Source: Combretum micranthum (lineage: Eukaryota > Streptophyta > Magnoliopsida > Myrtales > Combretaceae). Taken from it: a stretch of DNA of 64,000 bases. This document shows positions 1 through 13,000 of this stretch, piece by piece. Numbering within the stretch: position 1 is the stretch's first letter; every line of letters begins with the position of its first letter. A program made the translations under genes and the position numbers. The notes under the pieces were generated by a model that searched no databases, was not told the DNA's origin, and saw nothing but the letters and a program-made list of their open reading frames with translations. The stretch covers positions 1-64,000 of the forward strand of contig JAMXBD010001392.1 in assembly GCA_024138025.1 (NCBI GenBank), read 5' to 3'.

Positions 1-1500
1 ATTTTCATTAAATAAATTGTAATAATTATTATTGATTTTATAGAATTTTAAGAAAATGATACTTATTCATGATTATTTTGATTAATTCAGATTTTGAAGG
101 AATTAGAGAGAATTGAAGCAAAATTAGACAAAATGAAGTAGGCTGGCTATTCTCAATTCAAAGCCGCCAGCCTAAATGTCGGCCTTCACTCACGGTAGGA
201 CTCCATGCATCAATGTTGTCAAGATCTGAAGGAAGGCCACCGGCTTAAAGTCCAGCGTACATAAAGGCCGACCATTGATGAAGAAAAGCCGCCGGCCTAA
301 AGTCCTGCCTATATGGTTATTAGAGTTCTCTTTGGATATGTTTGAAAAGATGCAAAATTTCCTTGTTTCGTCTATAAGTAACTCCAAGGGTTGAGGAAAA
401 AAACACCAATTGATAGAATAGCTTTAGAATATATTAGAATTAGAAATTCTTGATAGTTTTAGAGAGAATTACATGCTTTTACTGCTTAGCTTAGAATTCA
501 TCTTGGAGATTGAAGAGTATTGTTTTTGAAATGTTTTTGTGGGGTTTTTGTTTCAGAGTTTTCATCCATTTGCTAAGTTGAATTGGTGATTTCTGATCTC
601 TTATTTTTATGCAATTCAATTTATTAATATTCATTGTTAAATATGAATTCTCTTGCAATTACTTTCATGATTATTGATTGTTTGTTTGTCTTCATGTTAT
701 TCTAAGTTATTATTGTGGGAATATGATGAAACCCTAGGTTATTTAAGATTATTATTGTATTCATGTTATAGAATTAATAGATCTATGGATTATTCATGTC
801 ATAACTCCTATGCTATAAATCATATTTCTTAATTGAAGTAGGTTTATAGTAATCTTAATGATCTAAAAGGAAAATCAGGGTTTATAGGAATTCTTAATTG
901 AGATTAAATAATAAAATGCGGAAGCTGAATTGTTTGATCTAACTAGAAATTGTTCTAAGGTTTAAAGCAATGTCTTGATTAATATTTCACTAAGGAATTA
1001 GGAGATATTGATTAAAGCATTAGTTAATCATAGAATCAGGAGATTTAGGGTTATAATTTAGAATCCATGGTTAATTTATATAGTGGGAACTAGTAAACTA
1101 ATTTGTGGTTTTGAAATCTTGAAACTTGGGAAAGGATTAAGGGTTTTTAACAATTTCATATGAATACCCATATAGCTATTAATTATTATATCAAGATAAC
1201 GATTTGATTAATGAAACTAGGGTAGATTCTGTTTTCCTATTTCAATTGATATATCTTAATATTCTCTCTATATTAATTGATAATTTAGGTTAAGTAAACA
1301 TTAGTCATTAAGTAATTAATTATATCAATCCTATTGCCCAAATAATAGTATAATATAATACCGGTCTAGTAATTAGAAAATCCTTGTGGGAACGATACTT
1401 TATTCATCACTATATTACTTGGTTCAATCTAGTATACTTGCTAGTGATATTCGCATTTATTTTATATACATATTAGCAGCGGATCACTTACTTTTGTCTA
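1..1500 (+). mobile_element. Partial Ty3/gypsy-type LTR (left end outside window)
   Basis: No coding frame is visible. Positions 130-315 carry GCCGGC-type motifs (for example at 161 and 291) resembling those inside the gypsy LTRs at 4.9-5.2 and 9.5-9.8 kb. Around 1382-1480 there is a stretch, ccttgtgggaacgatact followed by a run ending near tacttgctagtgatattc, that resembles the 3' part of many plant Ty3/gypsy LTRs. The left end lies outside the window and no primer-binding site or target duplication was found on the right. This is inference from motif resemblance; it could also be a decayed solo LTR. Confidence 0.4.
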
Positions 1501-2484
1501 TTATCTAAACTAAATATTCACAGGTTGTTGTGGACATTATATTATGAAAACTAACTGATTATATACAAGATTCAGATCAATTCACAATTAATTCCTCATT
1601 ATTGCAATTTAACTAATAAACAACAACAACGTTTACATCTAGTCAAACTTTTATTTTTACTTGTCTATTTTACCATCTTTATCATATATATTAACTAAAT
1701 TAATAAAACATTTGAAAAATAAGCATGCTAGTTTTTTCTTCTTCTTCATTAATTTATTACATAATTTATCATACAATTCATATATCTCATCGTAAGGAAC
1801 TTAAGAGGAAGTGGAGCATATCCTTCAAGTGACTCAAGCGACCTTGGTCTAGGGAACCATCATTCTACAAGAAGGGCCACTATTCTTGCTTGAAATTTGC
1901 ATGCTTGCTTTTATTTATTTATTTTTAATTTGGATGACCCTTAAGGACCCGCTAGGTCTACGGGTCCAATCAATGGACTCATCCTAGACCCACGAACCAC
2001 GAAAGATTAGATCCGTCTCGACGGGGCTAGTTTAGAGGAGGAATTGATGTGGCCAAGTTGGGTCTTGGTTCAGACCCAACTTAAGGAGATGTCTATTATA
2101 TATAGATCATTTTCTTTTCCCAATTATAATGTACAACAAGTGTTGCGAAAGCAAGGATTCATGCCCAATTCATTGATTGGGAGATCAATAGTTATGCTAC
2201 TAGATCATAATGGTCTTCATTATTTAGATCTATGTGTATGCCATATTTGTGTCATACTAGATAGAATTTAAGGTCAACTTGGATGAAATTATAGACACCG
2301 TGTTTGCATAATAACATATACAATTTGTATAAAGTTTAAGGTCAACTTGTGACCCTTCTCTTATAAGGAAGGAAACATGATTATGTCAAACTTTTTCTTA
2401 TAAATTAAACAAGTAAACTAAAAGAAGTAACATTGAAATTGGGTACTATTAGAAACAACAGGGTTTTCACTTGGTGGAGCATCT
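1501..2484. other. Intergenic, no gene recognised
   Basis: AT-rich sequence with no recognisable coding region. It contains two short inverted repeats: one between about 1945 and 1970 (ggacccg/cgggtcc arms) and a perfect 11-bp one at 2055-2082. The open frame near 2044-2271 starts with TTG, is short and resembles nothing known. Confidence 0.6.
2055..2082. repeat. Perfect 11-bp inverted repeat with 6-base loop
   Basis: Arms aagttgggtct (2055-2065) and agacccaactt (2072-2082) are exact reverse complements separated by tggttc. It could form a hairpin. No associated gene or terminator context is visible. Confidence 0.7.
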
Positions 2485-3227
2485 AATTGTAACTAGATAA
2501 GAAGTGAGATGTGACACACTTACAAATAGCATAAGGAGAATTGATTGGAAGAGATAGTGATAAGAGCAAACAATAGAAATGTTGCTAGATTTTGATACAA
2601 AAAAAGATATCCTAGTGATTTCAATAGTGGGAATAAGGAATGGGGAAAATGACACTAGCTTAATCTATGCACAATGAAGAGATTGTCTAGGAGCACTTCA
2701 AGTAGAGAATGTGGGTTTATGATTTTGATCCTTTGGGTATAGATGCGATCATTACATAAATAATTCCAAGGGCAAAAAATAAAGCTTTACAAGAGTGTTT
2801 TAATTTGATGATTTATGCAATTGATCATAAGAAATTTCTTTAGTTCTTGATGATTTATGGAATGAAGATAAGGAACAATGGCTTTCTATAAAAGAAATCA
2901 TTAAATGGAGGAGCTAAAGGAAGCAGGATACTCATTACAACACAAGGTTTTGTTATTGCATATGCACGTGGTTTATGTATAACCTATAATCTGCAAAAGC
3001 TATCAGATGGGGCATCTTTAGACTTGTTTATACAAGTTGCTTCCAGGGAGGGACAAAAGATAACCTAGTCAGAGAAGCTTCAATAGGATAAATAAGTAAT
3101 CAAATGTTGTGGAAGAGTTCCTTTGTTGATTCGAATAATTGGAGGTATGTTAAATGCTTGAAAAACTAGAGTTAAATGGGCAAGTTTCAAAATTCATGAC
3201 TTATGTGATCAATATTCTTAGACCAAG
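2485..3227 (+). pseudogene. CC-NB-LRR pseudogene, NB-ARC part (left half, split by retrotransposon)
   Basis: This stretch aligns by eye with 22.16-22.88 kb of the downstream CNL gene and runs in the same direction. It includes the segment before the P-loop, a degraded P-loop near 2625-2655, the kinase-2 region near 2845-2885 and the RNBS-B/GLPL region near 2920-3150. Many stops and frameshifts break every frame. After about 3175 it jumps to sequence like the MHD-box region (near 3190, attcatgacttatgtgatc), so an internal deletion preceded or accompanied decay. It is cut at about 3228 by a copia LTR and resumes at about 14.73 kb. It is a tandem paralogue of the CNL at 21.7 kb and cannot encode a working receptor. 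Confidence 0.8.
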
Positions 3228-3905
3228 TGTTAAGAAAATAATGATAACGAAAACAAACAAAGAACACCAGGATTTAATATGGACAACTCCAATTAGGAAA
3301 AAACCATGGGATTGCAACATAAAACTTAACTATCAACAAATAATGAGATTACAATATTTTTTTCACTAGTTATCCTGTTGGATAACTAATCGTTCACCAA
3401 AACGATAGATATTGATAAAATCACAAAACTAATTAAATTCACAAAAACATCTATTCAATCTAGATAAAGGAGAAGAATTAGCAAGGAACGAAAATAATCA
3501 CCTTGTAGTACTCCATGCCACAAATTCAATGGAAGAAGTTTCATCACAATCGGGATTCAACAATTCTTTTGATTATGGATAAAAAATTGCTCAATTAAAG
3601 TTTCTTTTGTGGTTTGTAAATATATATTAGGAATAAAAAATCAATATCCATATATGCCAAGATTCTCGCATGCATGTCTGACACATGAGTTCCTCTTCTA
3701 TGTAGTTGGTCCTTTTCGATTCCTTTTAATTCCGCACTATTTCTTCTCATTTTTCAAAATTTGACCCGCATTCTTGAATTTCTTTTTTCAACTTTCTTAT
3801 TTTTTCCATTTCCTTGAATACATAAATATAATATCATACAAGATATCATACATCTTAAAAAAGATATACTAGGTTTTATTATTATATGCTATGGGCCCAT
3901 ATAAG
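3228..3905 (-). repeat. Copia 3' LTR, main part
   Basis: Homologous to 14002-14700, with the shared run beginning ttaag at about 3230 and 14006. Its last about 20 bases lie beyond the gypsy insertion, at 9999-10020 (minus strand begins TGTTAGG at 10020). The insertion therefore sits within the LTR near its U3 terminus. Confidence 0.85.
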
Positions 3906-3912
3906 TAAAAAC

Positions 3913-5426
3913 TAATCACGCTTTTTCTATATAAGCTTTTTTTAAAAACTCTTTTTAGTTTATTTTTAAATTCCTTAAATGCACAGATTTTTACCAACCA
4001 ATATACCAGGTCCATGTGCGATAATAAATTTCTGTGAATATCGAGTCGTATCTACAAGAAGTGAGGCCTAGCTATGAACTGTATTAGTTCTAATTGTAGC
4101 TAGGTAAATAAAAATTTGTTCCTGTTTTTGGGTTTTCTTATATAAAACTAAACTACAAAGAATCTTTGATTTCCAACACCTGTAAATTGATCAAGTTAAG
4201 AGCCAACAGATCTAAACAATTAATCAAATGTATGCTATCAATCAGAAATACAATTGCAAATCCAAATTGTTAATGGGTTTAGTTTTTCAAGCAATTAAGT
4301 ACCAGTTAACAACTTCTTTTCCTAAAGTAAGTTAGTATCCTAAATTAACTAATCAATGTTCCCTATTTCTTGGAAAGTGATCAATTGACTAATCTGTTCA
4401 ATTTACCAAACCTTAATTAAATTCAAACCCATATGTCTATGTGATCTGTATCCAAATTATATATTCACAAAAACAATTGGAAATGAATTTTCCAATTATA
4501 ATCCTAATCTATCATGAATTCCATATTCAATCTAAAATCCTGATATGTGAAATAACATCAACAATTCGAATATATATAATGATTCAATCAACAACAAGGA
4601 CATTAATCAGATAATTCAAATCTACAACTCAAAACCCTAATTAAAAAAAAGAAACAAGTATCACATGTCATCCAACACATGAATATAGAAAAAGAACAAA
4701 ATCACCTTGTCAATGGAATCTTGTTCTTGAATTCAAATTCAAATGATGTCTTCCAATTGAATCCTGATGTGGAATCCAAAGATCAAATTAACAAGAAATG
4801 AAAACTAGTGTTCTATGCCCTAATTCTATCAAGGAGCAGACGAAAAAGATATCCAAATTCGTGACTAGGGTTGTCTTTTTTACCAGAAGATACAACAAGA
4901 GGAATTTATACATGAAAGGTTGTAGGAAGATAGGCCAACATCGTATACCGGCAGTGTAGAATTGGATCTAACCAGCATATAAATGAAATTTACATTTCCA
5001 AGAGCAAATATGAATGTACGCCGGCATCAATGTTGGTGGCATTGATTCTTGTAGTAGCCGAAATATGTTCTAATATGCAAAACTGGCTTGTTTTGTTTTG
5101 TACACTGGCAGTACTTATTTTTTGATTGAAGGCTGCCTTTGATTTCCAATGAAGGCTGGCGGTGCTGCTTCTAATTTGGCCGATGTTGAATTCTTTTTTA
5201 TGAAAGCTGGCGGTATACACTACAGATTCGCCGGCCTACAATAATTTATTCTCCAAATTTGCATCAAACTCCTCCAATTTGCTTGTGTTTTTATGTAAAA
5301 GTCCTTCAAGACCTAAAATTTCGAAATAAACACACTTAAGTACCATTTCCATTAGATTTATGTAAAATCTATAACAGTTAAACATGATTTAATCAATGAA
5401 AAGTTGAGTAAAATATGATTTTATCA
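3913..5426 (-). repeat. Gypsy 3' LTR
   Basis: About 1.5 kb, homologous throughout to 8511-9998. On the minus strand it begins TGATAAAATC and ends near GATTA. It carries several GCCGGC-like motifs at about 4945-5235 in what would be the U3 part. Short open frames inside it are not genes. Confidence 0.9.
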
Positions 5427-5442
5427 ACTCCCCCACACTTGA
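5427..5442 (-). other. Gypsy polypurine tract
   Basis: On the minus strand AAGTGTGGGGGAG lies immediately upstream of the 3' LTR start. It is the expected plus-strand primer site for reverse transcription, and it fixes both the element's direction and the LTR boundary. Confidence 0.85.
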
Positions 5443-6879
5443 ACTTTTGTTTGTCCTCAAGCAAAATGAATAAGAATAAGATTGGAATCTATCATAGAAA
5501 GTACAAAACTTTTAACTTTCACAATTCAAGCATCTTTTCTTGATCATGACTTGCATTGCTAGTGCATGCCGCTTTAACCAAACTGGAAACATATAATTAG
5601 ATTACTACAATCAAAATTTAGTAGCTAATCTAAACAAAACAAACTTTAATCCCAATTTTTAACAAAAGAACCTTTTGTCTAAAAGTAAATATGCATTCTA
5701 GTAAGGAAAAATATTTAAACTTCATTGGACATTTAGCAGGTATATACTCCTAGCAACACAGATTGAAAGCATGTGGTATCTATTTTTTTCCTAGAATTTC
5801 TTCCTCTTTGTTATAAGTTTTATTTCACTTGGTGTTTTTGCATTCATTTTCTATTTATTCCACTACAATAACTTATTCTTCTTTTTTTATTTTCAAAGTT
5901 CAAGGATTGAACTTTTGCCTTTCCTTCCTTCTTGTTATAGTGAGTTCATTAAGTCGGCATATCCCGAGCTCATCACCCAAGTGACCAGGTTTTAAAGGAT
6001 CTCAAGAACTCTTCCTCACTCTAACATTCAAGTTCAGATACTCTTGACTCAATTATCTGAGTCAGTGGAATAGAGGCTATGCTTGTTTCTTTCTTTTCTT
6101 TTGAATACAACACAAATTTAAGACTTTTTTTTTTTAATAAGTGATCACTAAGTAAAAAATTTCTTCTACTTCTTTCACTAAGTGTCGAAAAGTTATTAAA
6201 ATAACTCAAAAGATTATATAAAGCTAACTTTTTTCTAGAAGTAGACTTGTTTATTTTTCACTTAAGGACTCGACTTACTTTAAAACTTCCAATTCTAAAG
6301 CGAAATACAAGGTAAATTTGTTTCTTAAAGATTTCACTATTTAATTTCAACTAAATATTCTAATTATAACAGCAGGTGAGTAAGGCACCTAGCAAGTCAA
6401 TTTCATAGATGCTATCTATAACGTTCTATACAATCTCATGATTTCATGAAAAAATTGAAAAAAAAAAGCTTAAAATTGGCATATCATGCTTTAGGACAAA
6501 ATTCAAAGTTCAAAGTGGGCACAACAAATCAAATTCAGATGTCATAGATATTCAATCAAAACACTTATTCAGACATCAACAGTCATATATACTCAACTCC
6601 ATTCTCTATATCTTTTTATCCCTTCCCCCACAATTAAATTAAATAGTGTCCTCACTATTCTTTTTCAATTCAAAACAGGAAAGAAATGAAGATAAAGGAG
6701 AAAAGGAATAATGGTACTGCTCCAGTTTTGAAAAATTGATGCTAGTTGAGTTCGAATCGGTATAGCAAAAGAGAGTTTTTCCAATTATGTCCATCTTGAA
6801 AGCCCATCCTCTTGTGGTCTACGATTATGCTTTTTAGCTCCTATTTTTCTCTTATCTACACAAATAGGACACACATATC

Positions 6880-6911
<32 letters not shown>

Positions 6912-6959
6912 AAACAAAAAGACAAAAACGAAAAGAAATATTTACAAAAAAAGAAAATG
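5443..6959 (-). other. Gypsy internal non-coding stretch
   Basis: Between the protease remnant and the 3' polypurine tract there is 1.5 kb without recognisable protein homology. This is where RT, RNase H and integrase would be expected in a complete element. Confidence 0.6.
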
Positions 6960-8190
6960 GTGGGTTGCCTCCCACTTAGCGCTTCTTTTATAGTCTCAGC
7001 CTGACTTTCAAATTTTCTTCTTAAAGGAGGATCAAAATTACTAGTCTTCTTATCATCATCCTTCCTTTTCTTGCATGCTTCTACTTTTGAAGTTTCAGGT
7101 GTTGTGTCAGCTTTCAATTGAATTGTCATCTCAGTCTTCTTAATTGCATCTCCTAATCCTAATTTCATAGCCACAGAGAAAGGTATCAAATTTATACTTA
7201 CACCTAGATCACAAAATGCATTCTTGAACTGACTATCTCCTATAGTGTAATCTAAAGTAAATTTCCTTAGATCATTCAATTTAAGGGGAAATGCATCCTT
7301 CAAAGCTTTAGCACATGCCTAAGTTAACAAGATTGTCTCTCTCCAATCATTTTTCTTTCTTACTCATGACTTCTTTTAAAAATCTTCTATACTGAGATGA
7401 TTTTTCTAAGATATTAGCTAGGGGAATATTGACTTCCAGCTTCTTAAACACCTCCAGAAATTTCTCAAACTCAACATTATCTTTCTTCTTTCTTGATCTT
7501 CCTAGAAAAGGATTTGATGGCATATCTAATTTGAAACTAGGCTTAATGACTACAGGAGTGTACACCTATTGTACCACATCTTCCATTTGAGTTGATGTAG
7601 AAGCTTGAGTCTGTCCTTTCTCAATAGGCTTGCTTGTATCTGCTTTGATCTCATCCACTTGCTCAATTGGGGTAGAGGACACAATACCTACAATTTGCTT
7701 TCTTAATTTCTCAAACCCCTTTAAAGTCAGATTTGCAAGCTTCTCTATGGCTATCTCCTAAGCTAGCCTTTCTTCATTTGCTTCAACCTTATTGACCACT
7801 GAAGAAGTGTTCTTTAACTTTACTGCACTTGACACAACATTTTTCTCTTTCTCTTTATCTTGCCTTTGATTGTCAATTGGGGTATCTTCTTTCTTTCCAT
7901 CACGAGGAAGCTCCCAATCTGCACTTGTATTAGCAAGTTTAAAAATAGATGAAACCAATTTAGTTAAACTTGCTACCTGCGCCTTCAACTTCTCAATTAC
8001 GCTTTTTGCATCTCAAACTTTTCTTCCGATTTCTTCTCTAAACACCTTACAATCTCTTTAATGCTTTTCTCTTTACATGGATCTGAAGCTGTGGGGATAG
8101 GAGAAGAATTGACAACAACTTCTTGACTTAGAGCCTCACAAGTGTGGTGATATTCTTGAGTGGCCATATTGGAATCAAATTCTTGCATAC
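6960..8190 (-). pseudogene. Gypsy gag-end and aspartic protease remnant
   Basis: Minus-strand frames at 7347-7565 and 6960-7303 carry two hallmarks of plant Ty3/gypsy polyproteins. The first is a KFLEVFKKLEVNIP segment followed by a KKEK-rich end. The second is a protease core where family members read CDLGASIN-like sequence and this copy reads CDLGVSINLIPFSVAMKLGLG. Upstream pieces (7758-8188) are charged and resemble the spacer between gag and protease. The frames are not continuous with each other. The usual RT, RNase H and integrase domains that should follow downstream (below about 6900) are missing, so this is a deletion derivative that could move only with help from another element. 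It is now broken in any case. Confidence 0.8.
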
Positions 8191-8488
8191 CACCTAGACA
8201 TTAAGAACTATCATGTGATTTACCATACCATGACAATACTACTGGAGAAGAATTGCATGGATCAGTGTATTAGCTTCCTAAAAATCCATCAATCTTTATA
8301 AACACCAATTGTGTTGGCATGAATGATAAGTTCCCTCAAGTAACTAAATCTATCATCATCTTATCATGATCACCTGTGCCATTAAGGAAAAAGTTCAAAT
8401 GATTCCAAGAAGGTAAATTTATGATAAGGGCATTGACTAAAGTCCTAGTCTACAAAAGTCCAAAAAATTGAAAGTAGCATTGTTCACT

Positions 8489-8504
8489 CCTTGGTAACGG
8501 TGCA
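8489..8504 (-). other. Gypsy primer-binding site (tRNA-Asp type), degenerate
   Basis: The minus strand reads TGCACCGTTACCAAGG. Many plant gypsy elements have TGGCGCCGTTGCCGGGG here, complementary to the 3' end of tRNA-Asp. Most differences are G-to-A or C-to-T type decay. It lies a few bases inside the 5' LTR. Confidence 0.7.
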
Positions 8505-8510
8505 AAAAAT

Positions 8511-9998
8511 TGATCACGCTTTTTCTATATGTACTTTTTAAAAAAAATCTTTTTAGTTTCTTTTTAAATTCCTTTAAATAAGCAGATTTTTACCGGCTAG
8601 TGTACGGGGTGCATGTGCAGTAATAAATTTCAGTGAATACCGAGTCGTGTCCACATAGGGTGAAGACTAGCTATCAACTGTATCAATTTTACTTGTAGCT
8701 AGGTAAATCAAAATTTGCTCCTGTTTTTAGGTTTTCTTATATAAAACTAAACTACAAAGAACCTTTGATTTCCAACACTTGTAAATTGATTAGGTTAAGA
8801 GCCAACAGATCTGAACAATCAATCAAATGTATGCTATCAACTAGAAATGCAATTGCATATCCAAATTGTTAATAGGTTTATTTTTTCAAGCAATCAAGCA
8901 CCAGATAACAACTTCTTTTCCTAAAGTAAGCTATTACCCTAAATTAACTAATCAATGTTCCATATTCTTAAGAAAGTGATCAATTGACTAATTTGTTCAA
9001 TTTACCAAACCTTAATTGAATTCAAACCCATATGTCCATGTGATTTGTAATCCAAATTAGATATTCACAAAAACAATTAGAAATGAATTTTCCAATTATA
9101 ATCCAAATCTATCATGAATTCCAGATTCATTCTAAAATCCTGATCTGTGAAATAACATCAACAATTCGAATACAAATAATGATTCAACTAACAATAAGGA
9201 TATTAATCAGATAATTCAAATCTGTAACTCAAAACCCTACACATGAATATAGAATAAAAAAAAAAAAACAAAATCACCTTGTCAATGAAATCCTGTTCTT
9301 GAATTCAAAATCAAATAATGTCTTCCACTTGAATCCCGGTGTGGAATTCAAAAATCAAGTTAACATGAAAAGAAAACTAGTGTTCTATGCCCTAATTTTA
9401 TCAAGGAGTAGAGGAAAAAGATATTCAAATTCGTGCCTAAGGTTTTCTTTTTTACCAAATGATACAACAAGAGGAATTTATATATGAAAGGTTGCAGGAA
9501 GATAGGCCAGCATCGTACATCGACAGTGCAAAATTGCATCTAGCCGATGTATGAATGAAATTTACATTTCCAAGACCAAATATGAATGTACGCCGATATC
9601 AACGCTAGTAGCGTTGATTCTCCCAATAGCTAACATATGTTCAAAATATGCAAAACTGGCTTGTTTTGTTTTGTACGCTAGCAGTGCTTGTTTTTTTATT
9701 GAAGGTTGCCTTTGATTTCCAATGAAGGCCGGTAGTGTTGCTTCTAATTTAGCTGGTGTTGAATTCCTTTTCATGAAAGTTGGCAGTGTATACTGCAGAT
9801 TCGCTAGCTTACATTAATTTGTTCTCCAAATTTGCATCAAACTCCTCCAATTTGCTTGTGTTTTTATGTAAAAGTCCTTCAATACCTAAAATATCAAAAT
9901 AAACAAACTTAAGTATCATTTCCATTAGATTTCTATGAAATCTATAACAGTTAACATGACTTAATCAATAAAAAGTTGAGTAAAATATGATTTTATCA
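8511..9998 (-). repeat. Gypsy 5' LTR
   Basis: Direct-repeat partner of 3913-5426. The right boundary is set where the two copies diverge after ttttatca (9991-9998 versus 5419-5426). Confidence 0.9.
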
Positions 9999-10023
9999 AG
10001 GTTGAACCCAAAACCTAACAAAT

Positions 10024-10045
10024 CCCCCCCCTCCCCCCCCTCCCC
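10024..10045 (-). other. Copia polypurine tract
   Basis: A C-rich run on the plus strand (two pure C blocks separated by t) is a G-rich polypurine tract on the minus strand. It lies three bases before TGTTAGG, the start of the copia 3' LTR at 10020. It shows that the gypsy element entered about 20 bases inside that LTR. Confidence 0.8.
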
Positions 10046-10049
10046 AAAG

Positions 10050-13000
10050 TCATATAGGAGGTTCCATCATAATGGCTATTTATTCATAACATATAAGTTT
10101 GTCCTTTTGTAGAGCTTTAGTCATCATATTTGAACTGTTGTCATTAGTGTAGATCTTTTTAAACTTTAAGAGCTTTGCTTCTACATCTTGAATCCAATGA
10201 TATCTAACATCAACATGCTTGGATCTATAATGGAAAATAGGATTCTTCCTAAAGTGCAATCCACTCTAGCTATCACAATATAATTTTCAATCTTCCCGCT
10301 TTTGACTTAACTCTTCCAAGAATTTTTCATGCACAAGATTTCCTTGCAGGCTTTAGTCATAGCAGTATACTTTACTTCTATGGTGGATAGTTCAACACAC
10401 TTCTATGATTTAGATTGATAAGACATCACTCACCTTCATAAGTAATTAGATAACCTGAAGTTGATGCTTTGGAATTAAGATCTTTTGCCATACCAACATC
10501 TGTAAACCCTTCCAATACTAGTTTAAAACCATCAAATTGCGAACATAATTTGGGAATGGCTATGAGGTAATTGAAAATCCATTTAACTATGGTCCAATGC
10601 TCTTTACCTGAATTTGAGAGATAACAACTAACCACACCAACAACATGAGCAATATTAGATATAGTGCATACCATAGCATACGTAGACTACCAACAGCTAA
10701 AGCATAAGGTATCTTCTTTGTTTGCTTAGCTTTTAAGATACTGTTGAAAATTGAGTTTGAAATGACTTGCAAGTGGAGAACAAAAAATTTTGCTTTGCTC
10801 ATATTAAATCTCTCTAATACTCTTTCTAGGTATCTCTCCTATGATAACTACAATTTCTGGCTCCTCCTATCATCAATAACTCTCACACCACGAATTTGAC
10901 GCACGAGTCTTAAGTCTTTCATTGCAAAAGACTTCTCAATGCATTTCTCATATTTTGAATCTTCTAGGTATCATTGCTAATGATCAACATATTATCCACA
11001 TATAATAAAAGAATAATGACCTGACAACTCTTAAATTTCTTTATAAAGGCATAATGGTTTGATATAGTTCTAGTATATCCTTAGTCAATTATGAAGGAAT
11101 CAAACTTCTTATACCATTGCTTTGGAGCCTATTTCATCCCATATTAGCTCTTCTTCAATTTATATACAAGATACTCCTTCCCCTTGACCCTAAATCCCTT
11201 GGGCTGCTCTAAATAAATCTCTTCCTCCAAATCACCATAAAAGAATGACATCTTCATATCCTATTGCACAATCTCTAAGTTTAAATTAGCTGCTATACTA
11301 AGAATAACTCGAATATAAGACATCTTTACCACTAGTGATAAAATATCATCAAAGTTAATACCCTTTATATGATCGAACCCTTTCACAACCAATCTTGTCT
11401 TATACCTTAGCTGTGAGCTATTTTCTTCAATCTTTAATCTATATACCCATTTAATTTTCATAGGTCCCTTACCCTTCTACAATTCCACAAAATCATATGT
11501 ATGATTCTCATGCAAGGATTTCATCTTTTCTTGCATGGTTTTTACCCATTCATCTTTCTGCTTATGTAACATAGCCTCTTGATAGCACTTTGTCTCTCTT
11601 TTGTCTATCAACATCACATACTCATCTAGATTATAGCTAATTGATTGTATTCTCTCTCTTGTAGATCTTCTCAACTCAATTTATTGTTTAGACTCTTAGG
11701 ATATCTCTTCATCTTCAACAAAGTCTTGCATAACTCCCTAACCATTAATAGAATCTTCAAGAAAGGGCATTGGGTCTACATTGATTGCGATCTTACTTGA
11801 GCCTTCGGACTTCTATGGCTTCTCTATGTCTTTAATAGTTTGATCTTCTAGAAAAACCATGTCTTTGCTTTTAAAGTTTTATTCTACACTGTATCCCATA
11901 ACAAGTACCTATACTCATCATGTGCATAACTTAACAAAATACATTGCTTTAAATTTATATCAAATTCTACTCTTTCATCCTTAGAAATATGCATGAATGC
12001 TTTACAGCTACTCGTAAGTGATTATAGGAATTTTTACCTATTTATACTCTCTTTGGTATATATCATCCAGAGTATAAGTGGGAATAAATTGATCAAATCA
12101 ACATCTATCCTCATTGCTTCTCTCTAAAATGATTTAGGTAACTTAGCATGAGATAGCTTGCACTTTACTCTCTCTGATATAGTGTAATTCATCCTTTATG
12201 CAATGTCATTTTGCTGTGGGGTCTTCGGGATTGTCTTCTCAAGCTTAATTCCATGGACTCTACAATATTCTTTAAAAGGGACTCTATATTCATCATCGTT
12301 ATTTGCTCAGACATATTTCAACTATCTTCTTGTTTCTTTCTCAACTCTAGAATCAAATTGCTTAAACATATCCAAAACTTGATCTTTGGATTTCAAAGCA
12401 AAAGTAAACAACTTTCTAGAGTGATAATCAATAAATGTCACAAAATAAAGAGCGCCACATAATGTTCTATTTTTCATGTAGCACATATATGTATGGACCA
12501 AATCAAATACATAAGATTTCTTAGCAGGTTGATTTCTATAGAAAGCAACTTTATATTGTATGCTAGCAAGATAGTCAGTGCAAGTTTTTAGAGGCATACC
12601 TTTCACATCAAGCAGAAGTTGCTTCTTAGCAAGTATTTGTAGTCCCTTTTCACTCATATGACCAAGCCGTTTGTGCTAAAACTCTATTGATGACTCATCA
12701 ATTAAGTTCACTTCTTCTTTACTCAGTTTTGTAGACATTAAGTAAGAGGTATTATTTTTCTTCCTTTTAGCCACTATGAGAGAGCCATTAGTGAGCTTTC
12801 ATTTATCTTTACCAAAGTAGCTATTATATCCCTCATAATATAATTTTCTTGTAGATATCAGGTTTAGCCAAATATTTTGAACATGTTTAACATCGTTGAG
12901 AACAAGCCTATAACTAGTGTTAGTCTTCAAAATAAGATTTTTAATGCCAATAATTTTGCATGTACTATTGTTTCCCATTTTAACGTTGCCATAGTTACCA

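Larger units (their letters stand above)
3906..9998 (-). mobile_element. Ty3/gypsy LTR retrotransposon, internally deleted, nested in the copia 3' LTR
   Basis: Two directly repeated LTRs (about 3913-5426 and 8511-9998) flank a 3.1-kb interior. On the minus strand the interior starts with a degenerate tRNA-Asp-type primer site (about 8489-8504) and ends with a purine-rich tract, AAGTGTGGGGGAG, just before the 3' LTR start TGATAAAATC (at 5426). Between them only remnants of late gag and the aspartic protease are visible; no RT, RNase H or integrase is seen. The target duplication is unclear: aag is common to both flanks, and the left boundary is uncertain by about 7 bases. The element is younger than the copia it sits in, because it interrupts its LTR. 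Confidence 0.88.

Noticed and set aside
9299..9487. Open frame inside the right gypsy LTR (also its counterpart near 4.75-4.9 kb)
   Set aside because: Present only because both copies are LTR sequence; no protein similarity and opposite to the element's coding strand.
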